Shown here: in pieces, positions 48,252 to 56,842 of the stretch
Layout of the letters: every line of letters begins with the position of its first letter
How positions within the stretch are numbered: position 1 is the stretch's first letter
Assembly: GCF_017368815.1 (NCBI RefSeq)
Contig: NZ_JAFNME010000015.1
Coordinates: forward strand, 1 to 64,000
Length of the DNA stretch: 64,000 bases
Origin: Comamonas denitrificans
GTDB taxonomy: Bacteria; Pseudomonadota; Gammaproteobacteria; Burkholderiales; Burkholderiaceae_C
Reading direction: 5' to 3'
The notes under the pieces: generated by a model
Database searches by the model: none
What the model was told of the DNA's origin: nothing
What the model saw: the letters and a program-made list of their open reading frames with translations, nothing else
Position numbers and translations under genes: made by a program

Positions 48252-48386
48252 CTATGCAGCGGGCGCTGCCTGGGGGGCTGAAGCCTGCGCCCCAGGAAGG
48301 TAAAGCGGGCCGCTTTGGCCGCAGCCGCCCAAAGCAGCCACGGCCATCACAAGCGCCAAAGTACGAAGCAAATAGGTAAAACGCAT
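48252..48386 (-). CDS. lptM: LPS assembly lipoprotein LptM (YifL-like)
   Basis: Very small lipoprotein of 44 residues from ATG 48386 (MRFTYLLRTLALVMAVAALGGC). The lipobox is AALGGC, and the mature end begins CGQSGPLYLPG, the G-P-L-Y-x-P signature of LptM/YifL, which assists LptD maturation at the outer membrane. In related bacteria lptM is commonly followed by lysA; here an ImmA-like gene follows instead, and lysA is not in the window. An upstream in-frame ATG at 48491 lies inside the ponA 3' end and is rejected. Confidence 0.82.
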   Translation of the reverse strand: MRFTYLLRTLALVMAVAALGGCGQSGPLYLPGAQASAPQAAPAA

Positions 48387-48399
48387 AGCCGTAGATGAT

Positions 48400-50799
48400 T
48401 TAATTGTTGCGGAACAAATCCAGAATGTTTTTGCGCTCTTCAGCATTGGGCGTAGGAATGGCATCCTCCCCTCCCTCCAGGGGGACATCACTCATGCCCA
48501 AACCGCGCACGCTCGATTCCACGTTCTCGGTATAAAACCATTCGCCATTGGCATTGGTGACACCCGGCGGCACGGTGTAGCTGGCCACAGGCTCATCCTT
48601 TAATGCGTACTGCATGTATTGAATCCAGATCGGCAGGCTCAAGCCCCCGCCAGTCTCGCGCGAGCCAAGGTTGCGCGGCGTGTCGTAACCAATCCAGGTG
48701 ACGGCCACCAGATTGGGCTGAAAGCCAGCAAACCAGGCATCCATGGCATCGTTGGTGGTGCCGGTTTTGCCGTACAAATCGGGCCGCTTCAAGGTGGCTT
48801 GCGCGCGCGCGGCGGTGCCCGAGCTGGCCACCGTCTGCAACATGCTGTCCATGATGAAGGCATTGCGCGGCTCAATCACCCGCTGCTGCTGGGCCAGGGG
48901 CTTGGGCTGGTACTCGGCCAAGGCCACACCACGCTGGTCGGTGATTTTGGTAATCAGCCACGGCGTAATGCGGTAGCCGGTATTGGCAAAAGTGGCAAAG
49001 CCCACCGCCATTTGCATCGGCGTGACCGAGCCCGCGCCCAAAGCCATGGTGAGGTATGCCGGGTGTTTGCTGGCCTCAAAACCAAAGCGCGTGATCCACT
49101 GCTGGGTAAAGGCCGGCGTGGCTGCCTCCAGAATGCGAATGGCGGGAATATTTCTTGACTTTGCCATGGCCACGCGCGCCGTCATGGGGCCTTCAAAGCG
49201 GCCATCGTAGTTTTTCGGTGTCCAAGGTTGCCCCCCCGTCACCCCCGCGCCATACACCAAAGGAGCGTCATTGACGATGGTGGAAGGAACAATGCCTTTC
49301 TCCAGCGCAGCAGAGTAGATAAACGGCTTGAACGCCGAGCCGGGCTGGCGCCAAGCTTGGGTGACGTGGTTGAATTTGTTTTTCGCAAAGTCAAAGCCCC
49401 CCACCAAGGCCCGAATGGCCCCGGTATTGGGGTCCAAAGCAACAAAGGCCCCTTCCACTTCCGGCAACTGCGTGGCCGCCCAGGTAGTGCCCGTCTGGAT
49501 GATGCGGATGATCGCACCCGGAACAATCTTGATCTGCGGCGGCGCTTTGGCGGCCAAACCCGACTCAACGGGTTTGAGTCCTTGGCCGGTGATTTCAATC
49601 TTGTCCCCATTGGCCCGCACCACGACCAGTTTTTTCGGTGAAGCTTCCAACACCACAGCGGCCAGCACATCGCCGTTGTCCGGGTGTTGGGCCAGGGCAT
49701 CATCTACGACATCCTCCAACGCCTGCGCATCCGTTGGCAAGGCAACAAAGCGCTCCGGCCCGCGAAAGCGCTGGCGACGCTCATAGGCCATGATGCCTTC
49801 GCGCAGGGCCTTATAGGCCACGTTTTGCTCATCGAGCTTGAGCGTGGTGTACACATTCAGCCCTTTGGTGTAAGCCGCTTCCCCATACTGGTCAAAAATC
49901 AGCTGCCGGGCCATTTCTGCAACGTAGTCCGCATGGGCCGCATTCTCGCGCGGCCTATCGCGGCGCAACCGCAGGGGCTCGTTACGGGCTTCTTCGGCTT
50001 GTTCGGCGGTAATAAAGCCGTTTTCCTCCATCCGGTCAATGATGTGCAGCTGGCGCACACGGGCCCGCTTGAGGTTGCTGATCGGGTTGTACGCCGATGG
50101 CGCTTTGGGCAGGCCGGCCAGCATGGCAGCCTCCGCAATGGTGATGTTCTTCAATGGCTTGCCAAAGTACACCTCACTGGCAGCGGCAAAACCGTAAGCC
50201 CGGTGACCCAAGAAAATCTGGTTCATATAAACCTCCAGAATTTTCTCTTTGGTCAGCAAATGCTCTAACTTGAACGTCAGCAGCACTTCGTAAATTTTGC
50301 GGGTGTACGTTTTCTCTGACGACAAGTACACATTGCGTGCCACCTGCATGGTGATGGTGGAAGCCCCCTGGCTTTTGACCTTGCCCAAATTGGCCAAGGC
50401 CGCCCGCAAAATACCCTTGTAGTCCACCCCGTTGTGCTCAAAAAAGCGCGTATCTTCAATCGCCAGCACCGCATCCACCATTACTTTGGGAATCTCGCGG
50501 ATCGGTGTCAGCGTGCGCCGCTCTTCACCAAACTCCCCAATCAACACCCCTTCTGAGGAGTAGACCCGCAGCGGCAGCTTAGGCTGGTAATCAACCAAAT
50601 CTGAAATATCCGGCAAATTCGGGTAGGCCTGCGACAAAGCAATCGCCACCACAAAGGCCCCGGCCACCATGCCAGCCACCGCCAGACCAAGCACCCAAAA
50701 AATAGCCCGAACGGGCCACGGCAAACGCTTTTTTTTCGGGGGTGTTTGTTTGGGATTGGGCGACGCTGCGCCATGAGAAGAAGGTGTCGAAGTGGGCAT
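48400..50799 (-). CDS. mrcA: Penicillin-binding protein 1A
   Basis: Bifunctional peptidoglycan glycosyltransferase/transpeptidase of 799 residues, anchored by one N-terminal membrane helix (about 31-55, AIFWVLGLAVAGMVAGAFVVAIAL). The glycosyltransferase domain has EDTRFFEHNGVDYKGILRA (catalytic E) and GASTITMQVARN. The transpeptidase domain has SxxK as PGSAFKPF, SxN as KSRN and KTG as YGKTGTTND. It is divergent from pilM across a 236-base region, the conserved ponA-pil arrangement of many proteobacteria. Confidence 0.95.
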   Translation of the reverse strand: MPTSTPSSHGAASPNPKQTPPKKKRLPWPVRAIFWVLGLAVAGMVAGAFVVAIALSQAYPNLPDISDLVDYQPKLPLRVYSSEGVLIGEFGEERRTLTPIREIPKVMVDAVLAIEDTRFFEHNGVDYKGILRAALANLGKVKSQGASTITMQVARNVYLSSEKTYTRKIYEVLLTFKLEHLLTKEKILEVYMNQIFLGHRAYGFAAASEVYFGKPLKNITIAEAAMLAGLPKAPSAYNPISNLKRARVRQLHIIDRMEENGFITAEQAEEARNEPLRLRRDRPRENAAHADYVAEMARQLIFDQYGEAAYTKGLNVYTTLKLDEQNVAYKALREGIMAYERRQRFRGPERFVALPTDAQALEDVVDDALAQHPDNGDVLAAVVLEASPKKLVVVRANGDKIEITGQGLKPVESGLAAKAPPQIKIVPGAIIRIIQTGTTWAATQLPEVEGAFVALDPNTGAIRALVGGFDFAKNKFNHVTQAWRQPGSAFKPFIYSAALEKGIVPSTIVNDAPLVYGAGVTGGQPWTPKNYDGRFEGPMTARVAMAKSRNIPAIRILEAATPAFTQQWITRFGFEASKHPAYLTMALGAGSVTPMQMAVGFATFANTGYRITPWLITKITDQRGVALAEYQPKPLAQQQRVIEPRNAFIMDSMLQTVASSGTAARAQATLKRPDLYGKTGTTNDAMDAWFAGFQPNLVAVTWIGYDTPRNLGSRETGGGLSLPIWIQYMQYALKDEPVASYTVPPGVTNANGEWFYTENVESSVRGLGMSDVPLEGGEDAIPTPNAEERKNILDLFRNN

Positions 50800-51035
50800 A
50801 AAGGGCTACCAGGCAAGAGGCGCATTATAGAAAGCCACCGCCAAACTACACGTGTCACAGAGTGCGACCAGATGTCACCAAAAACCCTTGAAACGTGCGG
50901 TTTTGGCAACACTCCTTTGAAATTGTGAACTGCGCGGGAAAGCGACATCACTTCTTGCTGCTAGCATCATTCGGCCCGGCTTACATTCCGCCACATACCG
51001 CAAACACCAGTAGATGCCAGCAAATAGGAGTTGTC

Positions 51036-52124
51036 TTGCTTTCCCTGAAGTCACTTTTCCAACGCCAGCCAGAGCCGCTCATTGGCCTGGACATTAGCGC
51101 CACGGCTGTGAAGTTGGTGGAGTTGGCGCGTCACGGCCAAGATGGCTGGACGCTGGAGCGCTGCACCATGGTTCCGCTGCCCCCCGGCTGTATTGTGGAT
51201 GGCAGCATCACAAACATGGATGAAGTCAGCACGACCATCCACCGTCTATTGGCCAAAAGTGGCACGCGCACGAAAAACGTTGCCCTGGCCCTGCCGGCAT
51301 CGGCCGTCATCACCAAAAAAGTTATTCTGCCCGGGGCCCTTTCTGATCAGGAAATGGAGATTCAGGTTGAATCTGAAGCCAGTCAATACCTGCCCTTTGC
51401 ATTGGAAGAAGTGCGCCTGGATTTTTGCGTCATTGGGCCCAATGCCAAAAACCCAGGCGATGTGGATGTTCTCTTGGCCGCAACCCGCAAAGAAAAAGCA
51501 CACGAACGCCAAGAGGCCGCCGAAATCGCTGGTTTAAAACCAACCGTCTTGGATATTGAATCCTACGCTGCACTCTTGGCCGTACAACGCGTGCTGGACC
51601 ATCCCCAAGCCCCCACCCATGTTGGCGAAGCCGACTTGGCCGTCCTGATCAACGTGGGCGATCGCGGGTACACCATGCAAGTTTTGCGCGGTGAGGAAAT
51701 TTTGTTCGATCACGAGCAAGGCATGGGAGGCGCGCAGCTGACCCAAGCGATTGCCCGCTACTACAGCATCCCCCCCGAAGAAGCCGAACAAAAAAAGCGC
51801 AACGACAATCTGCCGGACGATTACGCCACCGCCGTATTGGCACCCTTTGTCAAAAACCTGGCCTTGGACATCGGCCGCTCGCTGCAATTTTTCTTTACCA
51901 GTACCCCCTACCACAACGTGCAGCACATCTTGCTGTTTGGTGGCTCCGCGATTTTGGAAGGGCTGACCTCAGCCATTCAAAATGAAACCAAGGTTTCAAC
52001 CTTGGTACTCGACCCCTTCCTTGGCATGGAGCTGGGTTCGTCGATTAATAAATCAAAAATACGCAAAGCGGCCCCCGCCTACTTAACCGCATGCGGCTTA
52101 GCACTGCGGAGGTTCTACCAGTGA
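51036..52124 (+). CDS. pilM: Type IV pilus inner-membrane platform protein PilM
   Basis: Actin-like cytosolic protein of 362 residues that anchors the PilN-PilO complex for type IV pilus assembly. I place the start at TTG 51036 (LSLKSLFQRQPEPLIGLDISATAVKLVEL): an AGGAG ribosome binding site at 51026-51030 is correctly spaced, and the conserved N-terminus GLDISATAVKLVEL then begins near residue 15. In-frame codons upstream run back to 50895 but encode nothing PilM-like. It is first gene of pilMNOPQ; its TGA overlaps the pilN GTG. Confidence 0.9.
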   Translation: MLSLKSLFQRQPEPLIGLDISATAVKLVELARHGQDGWTLERCTMVPLPPGCIVDGSITNMDEVSTTIHRLLAKSGTRTKNVALALPASAVITKKVILPGALSDQEMEIQVESEASQYLPFALEEVRLDFCVIGPNAKNPGDVDVLLAATRKEKAHERQEAAEIAGLKPTVLDIESYAALLAVQRVLDHPQAPTHVGEADLAVLINVGDRGYTMQVLRGEEILFDHEQGMGGAQLTQAIARYYSIPPEEAEQKKRNDNLPDDYATAVLAPFVKNLALDIGRSLQFFFTSTPYHNVQHILLFGGSAILEGLTSAIQNETKVSTLVLDPFLGMELGSSINKSKIRKAAPAYLTACGLALRRFYQ

Positions 52125-52717
52125 TTCTCATCAATCTCTTACCGCACCGAGAAATCGCGAACAAACGCCGCAAAGAAGTTTTTCAAATGGCAATGTTCGG
52201 CGCCTTGCTTGCCGGTTTGCTGGCAGCGGCGGTTGTATTTTCTATCTACCAAGCCTTGATTGATAGCCAACAAGAGCGCAACAGCTATTTAAAATCAGAA
52301 ATATCTCAGCTAGACAATCAAATTAAAGACATTAAAGGTCTTGAAGAAGAAATCAACTCATTAAAAGCACGGCAAAAATCAGTAGAGGATTTACAGGCTG
52401 ATCGTAATTTACCAGTCTATCTGTTGAGCGACATTACCCAGCTCCTGCCTGAGGGGGTTTACATCACTTCTATGAAGCAAACAGGAATGAATGTTGAGGT
52501 AAAAGGCTCGGCGCAATCCAATGAACGCGTCTCTGAAGTGCTGCGCAACATCTCGAATGGGTCGCCATGGTTTACCAAGCCTATTCTGAAGGAAATTGTT
52601 TCTGGCACCGTCGAAGTTGCTCCAAAAGACTTGCGTAAAGTAGTCACTTTTACCATGTCTTTTACCTTGGTCCGCTCCACCGAGGTGAAGCAGCAAAACC
52701 AAGAGAGAAAGCCCTGA
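52121..52717 (+). CDS. pilN: Type IV pilus assembly protein PilN
   Basis: Inner-membrane protein of 198 residues. The start is GTG 52121 (ILINLLPHREIANKRRKEVF), in GTGA overlap with pilM, with GGAGG at 52108-52112. This recovers the conserved cytosolic INLLP motif that binds PilM. One membrane helix (about 23-45) is followed by a coiled coil (SEISQLDNQIKDIKGLEEEINSLKARQKSVEDL) and a periplasmic ferredoxin-like fold. The base composition is clearly more AT-rich than in neighbouring genes. Confidence 0.93.
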   Translation: MILINLLPHREIANKRRKEVFQMAMFGALLAGLLAAAVVFSIYQALIDSQQERNSYLKSEISQLDNQIKDIKGLEEEINSLKARQKSVEDLQADRNLPVYLLSDITQLLPEGVYITSMKQTGMNVEVKGSAQSNERVSEVLRNISNGSPWFTKPILKEIVSGTVEVAPKDLRKVVTFTMSFTLVRSTEVKQQNQERKP

Positions 52718-52718
52718 T

Positions 52719-53408
52719 ATGCGCAATAAAAGCAAAAACAATACGGCTTCTGATCTTTCTGAGAAATTTGAAGTCTTTAAAAATCAGTTTCGAAATCTGG
52801 ACCCAAAAGACCCTTCTCTGTGGCCTCTGATCCCTAGAGTCTTTTTGTTTATCGCCATTGCCGTAGGCGTTTTGATTGGTGCTTGGTTTGCGTATCTCAA
52901 CACCTTAGAAGAAGACCTGAAGGCAGAACAGCAAAAAGAAACCACACTGCAACAAGAGTTTTCCACCAAAATGCGCAAAGCTGCTGGATTGGAAGCCCTC
53001 AAAGCCCAGCGCGAATTAGTACAACAATACGTCACCCAGTTAGAAAAACAACTTCCCAACAAAGCGGAGATGGCAGCGCTGCTGTCAGATGTGAACCATG
53101 CTGGCATGGGGCGGGGCTTGCAATTTGACTTATTCCGTCCAGGCTCCGAATCCATTCGCGATTACTATGCAGAGTTGCCGATTACTTTGCGCATTTCTGG
53201 TCGTTTTCACGACATGGGTTCTTTTGTTTCGGATGTGGCACACCTTTCGCGCATTGTCACGATCAACGACATCGCCCTGACTTCAACCCCTAAAGGCACA
53301 AGCTTGGTCATGGACGCGCAGGCCCGCACCTATCGCTACCTGGATCCTGAAGAGATACAAGCACAGCAGGCTGAAGCCAGCAAAAAGAAAAAAGGAGGTA
53401 AAAAATGA
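52719..53408 (+). CDS. pilO: Type IV pilus assembly protein PilO
   Basis: Bitopic inner-membrane protein of 229 residues that heterodimerises with PilN and links it to PilP. A polar N-terminus is followed by one membrane helix (about 45-65, RVFLFIAIAVGVLIGAWFAYL), a coiled coil (EEDLKAEQQKETTLQQEF) and the PilO domain (HAGMGRGLQFDLFRPGSE, RISGRFHDMGSFVSDVAHLSRIVTI). The Lys-rich end (KKKKGGKK) overlaps pilP by 4 bases. Confidence 0.95.
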   Translation: MRNKSKNNTASDLSEKFEVFKNQFRNLDPKDPSLWPLIPRVFLFIAIAVGVLIGAWFAYLNTLEEDLKAEQQKETTLQQEFSTKMRKAAGLEALKAQRELVQQYVTQLEKQLPNKAEMAALLSDVNHAGMGRGLQFDLFRPGSESIRDYYAELPITLRISGRFHDMGSFVSDVAHLSRIVTINDIALTSTPKGTSLVMDAQARTYRYLDPEEIQAQQAEASKKKKGGKK

Positions 53409-53959
53409 TGCGCAACCATCAACTCCTTCCATGGCTCGCCAGCGTGCTGGCCGTGCTGACCCTTTCTGGCTGTATGAGCGACACCACCGGCGATTTGCGT
53501 GAATGGGTACGCCAAGAACGCAAAAATGCCAAGCCCAATATTCAACCCTTGAGCGAGCCCAAGGCCTTCACCCCTCAGCCCTATACCACCGCGGACTTGA
53601 TGGATCCCTTCAACGTTCTCAAGCTCACTTCGGCTTTGCGCCTGGATAGCGAAAAAAACACAGCCAATACCAACTTGCTGGAACAAGAGCTCAATCGTCG
53701 CAAACAAGAACTGGAAAGCTTCCCCCTGGATGCCATCTCGATGGTTGGAAGCATGCACCAAAATGGCAGCGAAACTGCTTTAGTACGGGTGAACAAGCAG
53801 GTTTATCAAGTCAAGGCTGGAGGATATATGGGGCAAAACTATGGCCGCATAGAAAAAATTTCAGAAAGCGCCATTCGTTTACGTGAAATTGTTCAAGACC
53901 CAGCGGGAGATTGGGTAGAGAAAACCACCATCCTGGAACTGCAAGAGGAAACCAAATAA
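53405..53959 (+). CDS. pilP: Type IV pilus lipoprotein PilP
   Basis: Inner-membrane lipoprotein of 184 residues connecting the PilNO platform to the PilQ secretin. The signal peptide ends in the lipobox LTLSGC. After a flexible stretch the compact PilP domain is visible (DAISMVGSMHQNGSETALVRVNKQVYQVKAGGYMGQNYGRI). Two ATG codons, 53405 and 53408, are possible starts; the first gives a 4-base overlap with pilO. The stop overlaps the pilQ start by one base (TAATG). Confidence 0.94.
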   Translation: MMRNHQLLPWLASVLAVLTLSGCMSDTTGDLREWVRQERKNAKPNIQPLSEPKAFTPQPYTTADLMDPFNVLKLTSALRLDSEKNTANTNLLEQELNRRKQELESFPLDAISMVGSMHQNGSETALVRVNKQVYQVKAGGYMGQNYGRIEKISESAIRLREIVQDPAGDWVEKTTILELQEETK

Positions 53960-56223
53960 TGCTGCTGCGTCAAAAAAAACCAATGAAAAATACCCTGGCC
54001 TATAGTGTTGGGATGGCTTTTCTACTCCCCGTTTTTTCCTGGGCAGGGAGCATTCAATCGGTCACTGGCTCGGTGCAAGGCGGTGGCGAAGTGGTGCGCA
54101 TTGTGCTGGATGAGCCCCTCAGCCAAGCCCCCACCGGCTTTGCCGTGCAATCACCGGCACGCATTGCATTGGATTTTTTGAGTACGACCAATGGCCTGCC
54201 CCAATCCCTGGTCGAACTCAACCAAGGCAATCTCAATACCGCCAACGTGGTCGAGGCCTCGGGCCGCACCCGCGTGGTGCTGAACTTGAAATCGGCCACC
54301 AACTACCGCACCGAATTGGATGGCAATGCCGTTTTGGTTTACCTCGACCCGGTAAAAACCGCCTCGGCCGTGGCCCCCATCTCCACCCCCGTGCAAGTAA
54401 CGCCAGCACCGGCCCCGGTGGCATCGCCCAAAAGCATTCGCGATGTAGATTTTCGCCGCACTAGCGACGGCGCAGGCCGCCTGGTGGTAGCCCTGGGCTC
54501 GGCCGGTGCCAGCGCCGATGTGCGCAACGAAGGCAAGGGTCTGGTGGTAGAACTCTCGCGCTCCAGCCTGCCTGACGCACTGATGCGTCGCCTGGATGTG
54601 GTGGATTTTGGCACCCCAGTACAGCTGATTTCCAGCTCCCAAAAAGGCGACAAGGTGCGCTTGAAAGTCGATCTGAAAGGCGAGTGGGAGCACAGCGCCT
54701 ACCAAAGCGACGACCAGTTTGTGCTGGAAGTGCGTGAAAAGAAAATCGATCCCACCAAGCTAACGCAGGGCCCAGGTTTCTCTGGCGAGCGCCTGTCGCT
54801 GAATTTCCAGAACATTGAAGTGCGAGCCCTGCTGCAGGTGATTGCCGACTTCACCAATTTCAATATCGTCACCTCCGACACCGTTGGTGGCGCTTTAACC
54901 CTGCGCCTCAAAGACGTGCCCTGGGACCAAGCCTTGAACATCATCATGGAGGCCAAGGGCCTGGGCATGAAGAAAAATGGCAACGTGCTGTGGATTGCAC
55001 CTCGAGAAGAAATCGATGAGCGCACGAAAAAGGATTTAGAAGCGGCCCGCTCCATTGAGCAGCTGGAAACCCTGCGCACCCAAGGTTTTCAAATCAATTA
55101 CGCCAAAGCGGAAGAATTGGTGAAGAAATTCACTGAATCCCAAAATACTGGAGGCACTGCCGGCACCAATACCAATAACACACGATTTTTATCAGAACGT
55201 GGCTCGGCGATTGCTGAAGAACGCACCAACCAGTTATTTATTACCGACACGCCGACCAAGCTGGAAGAAATTACTGAACTGCTGAAAAAACTCGACGTAC
55301 CCGTTCGACAAGTGCTCATTGAAGCACGGATTGTCGAGGCCCGCGATACCTTTGGTCGCGCACTGGGGGTAAAGTTTGGTGGAGGTTATAACCGTCCTGG
55401 ACGCGGCAGTATTGGCCCCAGTTTCAACGGCGGGAGCTCAGCACAAAAACAATCGGGGCAATGGATAAAAAATGATGATACCGGTGCATATGAATACAGG
55501 CCTGGATGGGCTAATAACAACAATGTCAATAGCGGAAGCATTAATTCAAACCAAGGGAATAACAGCTTAGATAGAGGCTGGGAAACCAATCAATCCAGTA
55601 CCATTTCTAACAATCCCTTCATTAACCTTCCAGCTGCCGCACTTTCCAGCGGTGCCGCTGCCGCAAGCATAGGATTGAGTGTATTCAACTCCAGCATGAC
55701 ACGGTTTTTGAGCTTGGAGTTGTCAGCCATGGAATCAGAAGGGGTAGGCAAGATTGTTTCCAGCCCCCGGTTGATGACCGCCGACAAGTCAGAGGCAGAA
55801 ATTAAACAAGGGACCCAAATTCCTTATAAATCTTCCTCAGGGGCCGGTGCCAGTGCTATTCCAAAAGTTGAATTCAAAGATGCCGTTCTTCGGTTAAAAG
55901 TGATTCCTCAAATCACCCCAGATGGCGACATTATTATGGATTTGGAGGTGCATAAGGATTCGGTGGGTGCCCGCACGGATGACGGCCCCGCGATTGATAC
56001 CAAAAGTATTAGGACCCAGGTATTGGTTGAAAATGGTGGCACGGTGGTGATTGGTGGTATTTTTGAAATGGAAGAAATCAATCAAACGAATAAAGTCCCC
56101 GTGCTGGGAGATATTCCTGTGATGGGCAATCTATTTAAAAACAAAACCCGTGAAACCGAAAAACGGGAAATGTTGGTGTTCATTACCCCACGCATGGTCA
56201 CCGATGCCATCGCCAACCGTTAA
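53959..56223 (+). CDS. pilQ: Type IV pilus secretin PilQ
   Basis: Outer-membrane secretin of 754 residues through which the pilus exits. A signal peptide region (MKNTLAYSVGMAFLLPVFSWAG; ATG at 53983 is the alternative start) is followed by two AMIN domains (about 40-130 and 160-265), an N0/N1 segment (LSLNFQNIEVRALLQVIADFTNFNIV) and the secretin barrel (VPVLGDIPVMGNLFKNKTRETEKREMLVFITPRMV). An Asn/Ser/Gly-rich insert of about 80 residues (near 475-555) interrupts the N-terminal part of the secretin domain. Last gene of pilMNOPQ, with a terminator behind it. Confidence 0.95.
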   Translation: MLLRQKKPMKNTLAYSVGMAFLLPVFSWAGSIQSVTGSVQGGGEVVRIVLDEPLSQAPTGFAVQSPARIALDFLSTTNGLPQSLVELNQGNLNTANVVEASGRTRVVLNLKSATNYRTELDGNAVLVYLDPVKTASAVAPISTPVQVTPAPAPVASPKSIRDVDFRRTSDGAGRLVVALGSAGASADVRNEGKGLVVELSRSSLPDALMRRLDVVDFGTPVQLISSSQKGDKVRLKVDLKGEWEHSAYQSDDQFVLEVREKKIDPTKLTQGPGFSGERLSLNFQNIEVRALLQVIADFTNFNIVTSDTVGGALTLRLKDVPWDQALNIIMEAKGLGMKKNGNVLWIAPREEIDERTKKDLEAARSIEQLETLRTQGFQINYAKAEELVKKFTESQNTGGTAGTNTNNTRFLSERGSAIAEERTNQLFITDTPTKLEEITELLKKLDVPVRQVLIEARIVEARDTFGRALGVKFGGGYNRPGRGSIGPSFNGGSSAQKQSGQWIKNDDTGAYEYRPGWANNNNVNSGSINSNQGNNSLDRGWETNQSSTISNNPFINLPAAALSSGAAAASIGLSVFNSSMTRFLSLELSAMESEGVGKIVSSPRLMTADKSEAEIKQGTQIPYKSSSGAGASAIPKVEFKDAVLRLKVIPQITPDGDIIMDLEVHKDSVGARTDDGPAIDTKSIRTQVLVENGGTVVIGGIFEMEEINQTNKVPVLGDIPVMGNLFKNKTRETEKREMLVFITPRMVTDAIANR

Positions 56224-56245
56224 TCAAAAATTTCATTAACCCCTC

Positions 56246-56277
56246 AAGGCCGCAATTGCGGCCTTGCGGTTTTTTTA
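56246..56277 (+). terminator. Rho-independent terminator between pilQ and aroK
   Basis: AAGGCCGCAA (56246-56255) is perfectly complementary to TTGCGGCCTT (56256-56265), followed by GCGG and a run of seven or eight T to 56277. It ends 14 bases before aroK, so aroK may have an independent promoter or depend on read-through. Confidence 0.85.
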
Positions 56278-56291
56278 TCAAGGCAAGCGTT

Positions 56292-56831
56292 ATGGCAAAG
56301 CATTTGGCACTGGTGGGACTGCCCGGCTCGGGCAAATCGACCATTGGGCGGCAGGTGGCGCGCCAAGGCGGCTGGGTGTTTGTCGATGCCGACCACGCCA
56401 TTGAAGAGCGCCTGGGCTGCAGCATCAAAGATTATTTTGCCCAGCACGGCGAGGCCGCTTTTCGGGAGATTGAGGCACAGGTGCTGCGCACCTTGCTGCA
56501 AGCGCCCCAACCCACGGTGATTGCCACGGGCGGCGGCGCGGTGCTCAAACCAGAAAATCGGGTGGCCTTGCGTGAAGGCTGCACGGTGTTTTACCTGCAC
56601 GCTGCGCCAGAGGATATCGCCCGGCGGCTGCGTGGTGATACTGTGCGCCCGTTGCTGCAAGGCGTCGATGCCTTGCAACGCCTGCAAGCCTTGCAAAAAG
56701 TGCGCGGCCCGCTGTACCGTGAAGTGGCGCATTACGTACTGGATACCCAGCGCAACAATCCCACCCAAGTCGCCCGCAAAATCTGCATGCAAGTGGATTT
56801 GGCCGGCCTGTCAGGTTTGGGAAGTATTTGA
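56292..56831 (+). CDS. aroK: Shikimate kinase
   Basis: Shikimate pathway enzyme of 179 residues phosphorylating shikimate with ATP. The P-loop is GLPGSGKST (residues 9-17), the shikimate-binding DADHAIEERLG and GEAAFREIE segments follow, and the ATGGGAV motif is present. The start is ATG 56292; an upstream in-frame codon lies in the terminator. In most Burkholderiales aroB and then dgt follow aroK. Here a convergent TonB receptor follows after 11 bases and no aroB is present. Confidence 0.95.
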   Translation: MAKHLALVGLPGSGKSTIGRQVARQGGWVFVDADHAIEERLGCSIKDYFAQHGEAAFREIEAQVLRTLLQAPQPTVIATGGGAVLKPENRVALREGCTVFYLHAAPEDIARRLRGDTVRPLLQGVDALQRLQALQKVRGPLYREVAHYVLDTQRNNPTQVARKICMQVDLAGLSGLGSI

Positions 56832-56842
56832 CCGATACGCGT

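Noticed and set aside
52091-52120. ATG at 52091 as the start of pilN
   Set aside because: It would add ten residues encoded by the pilM 3' end. GTG 52121 has a GGAGG site and gives the conserved ILINLLP N-terminus.
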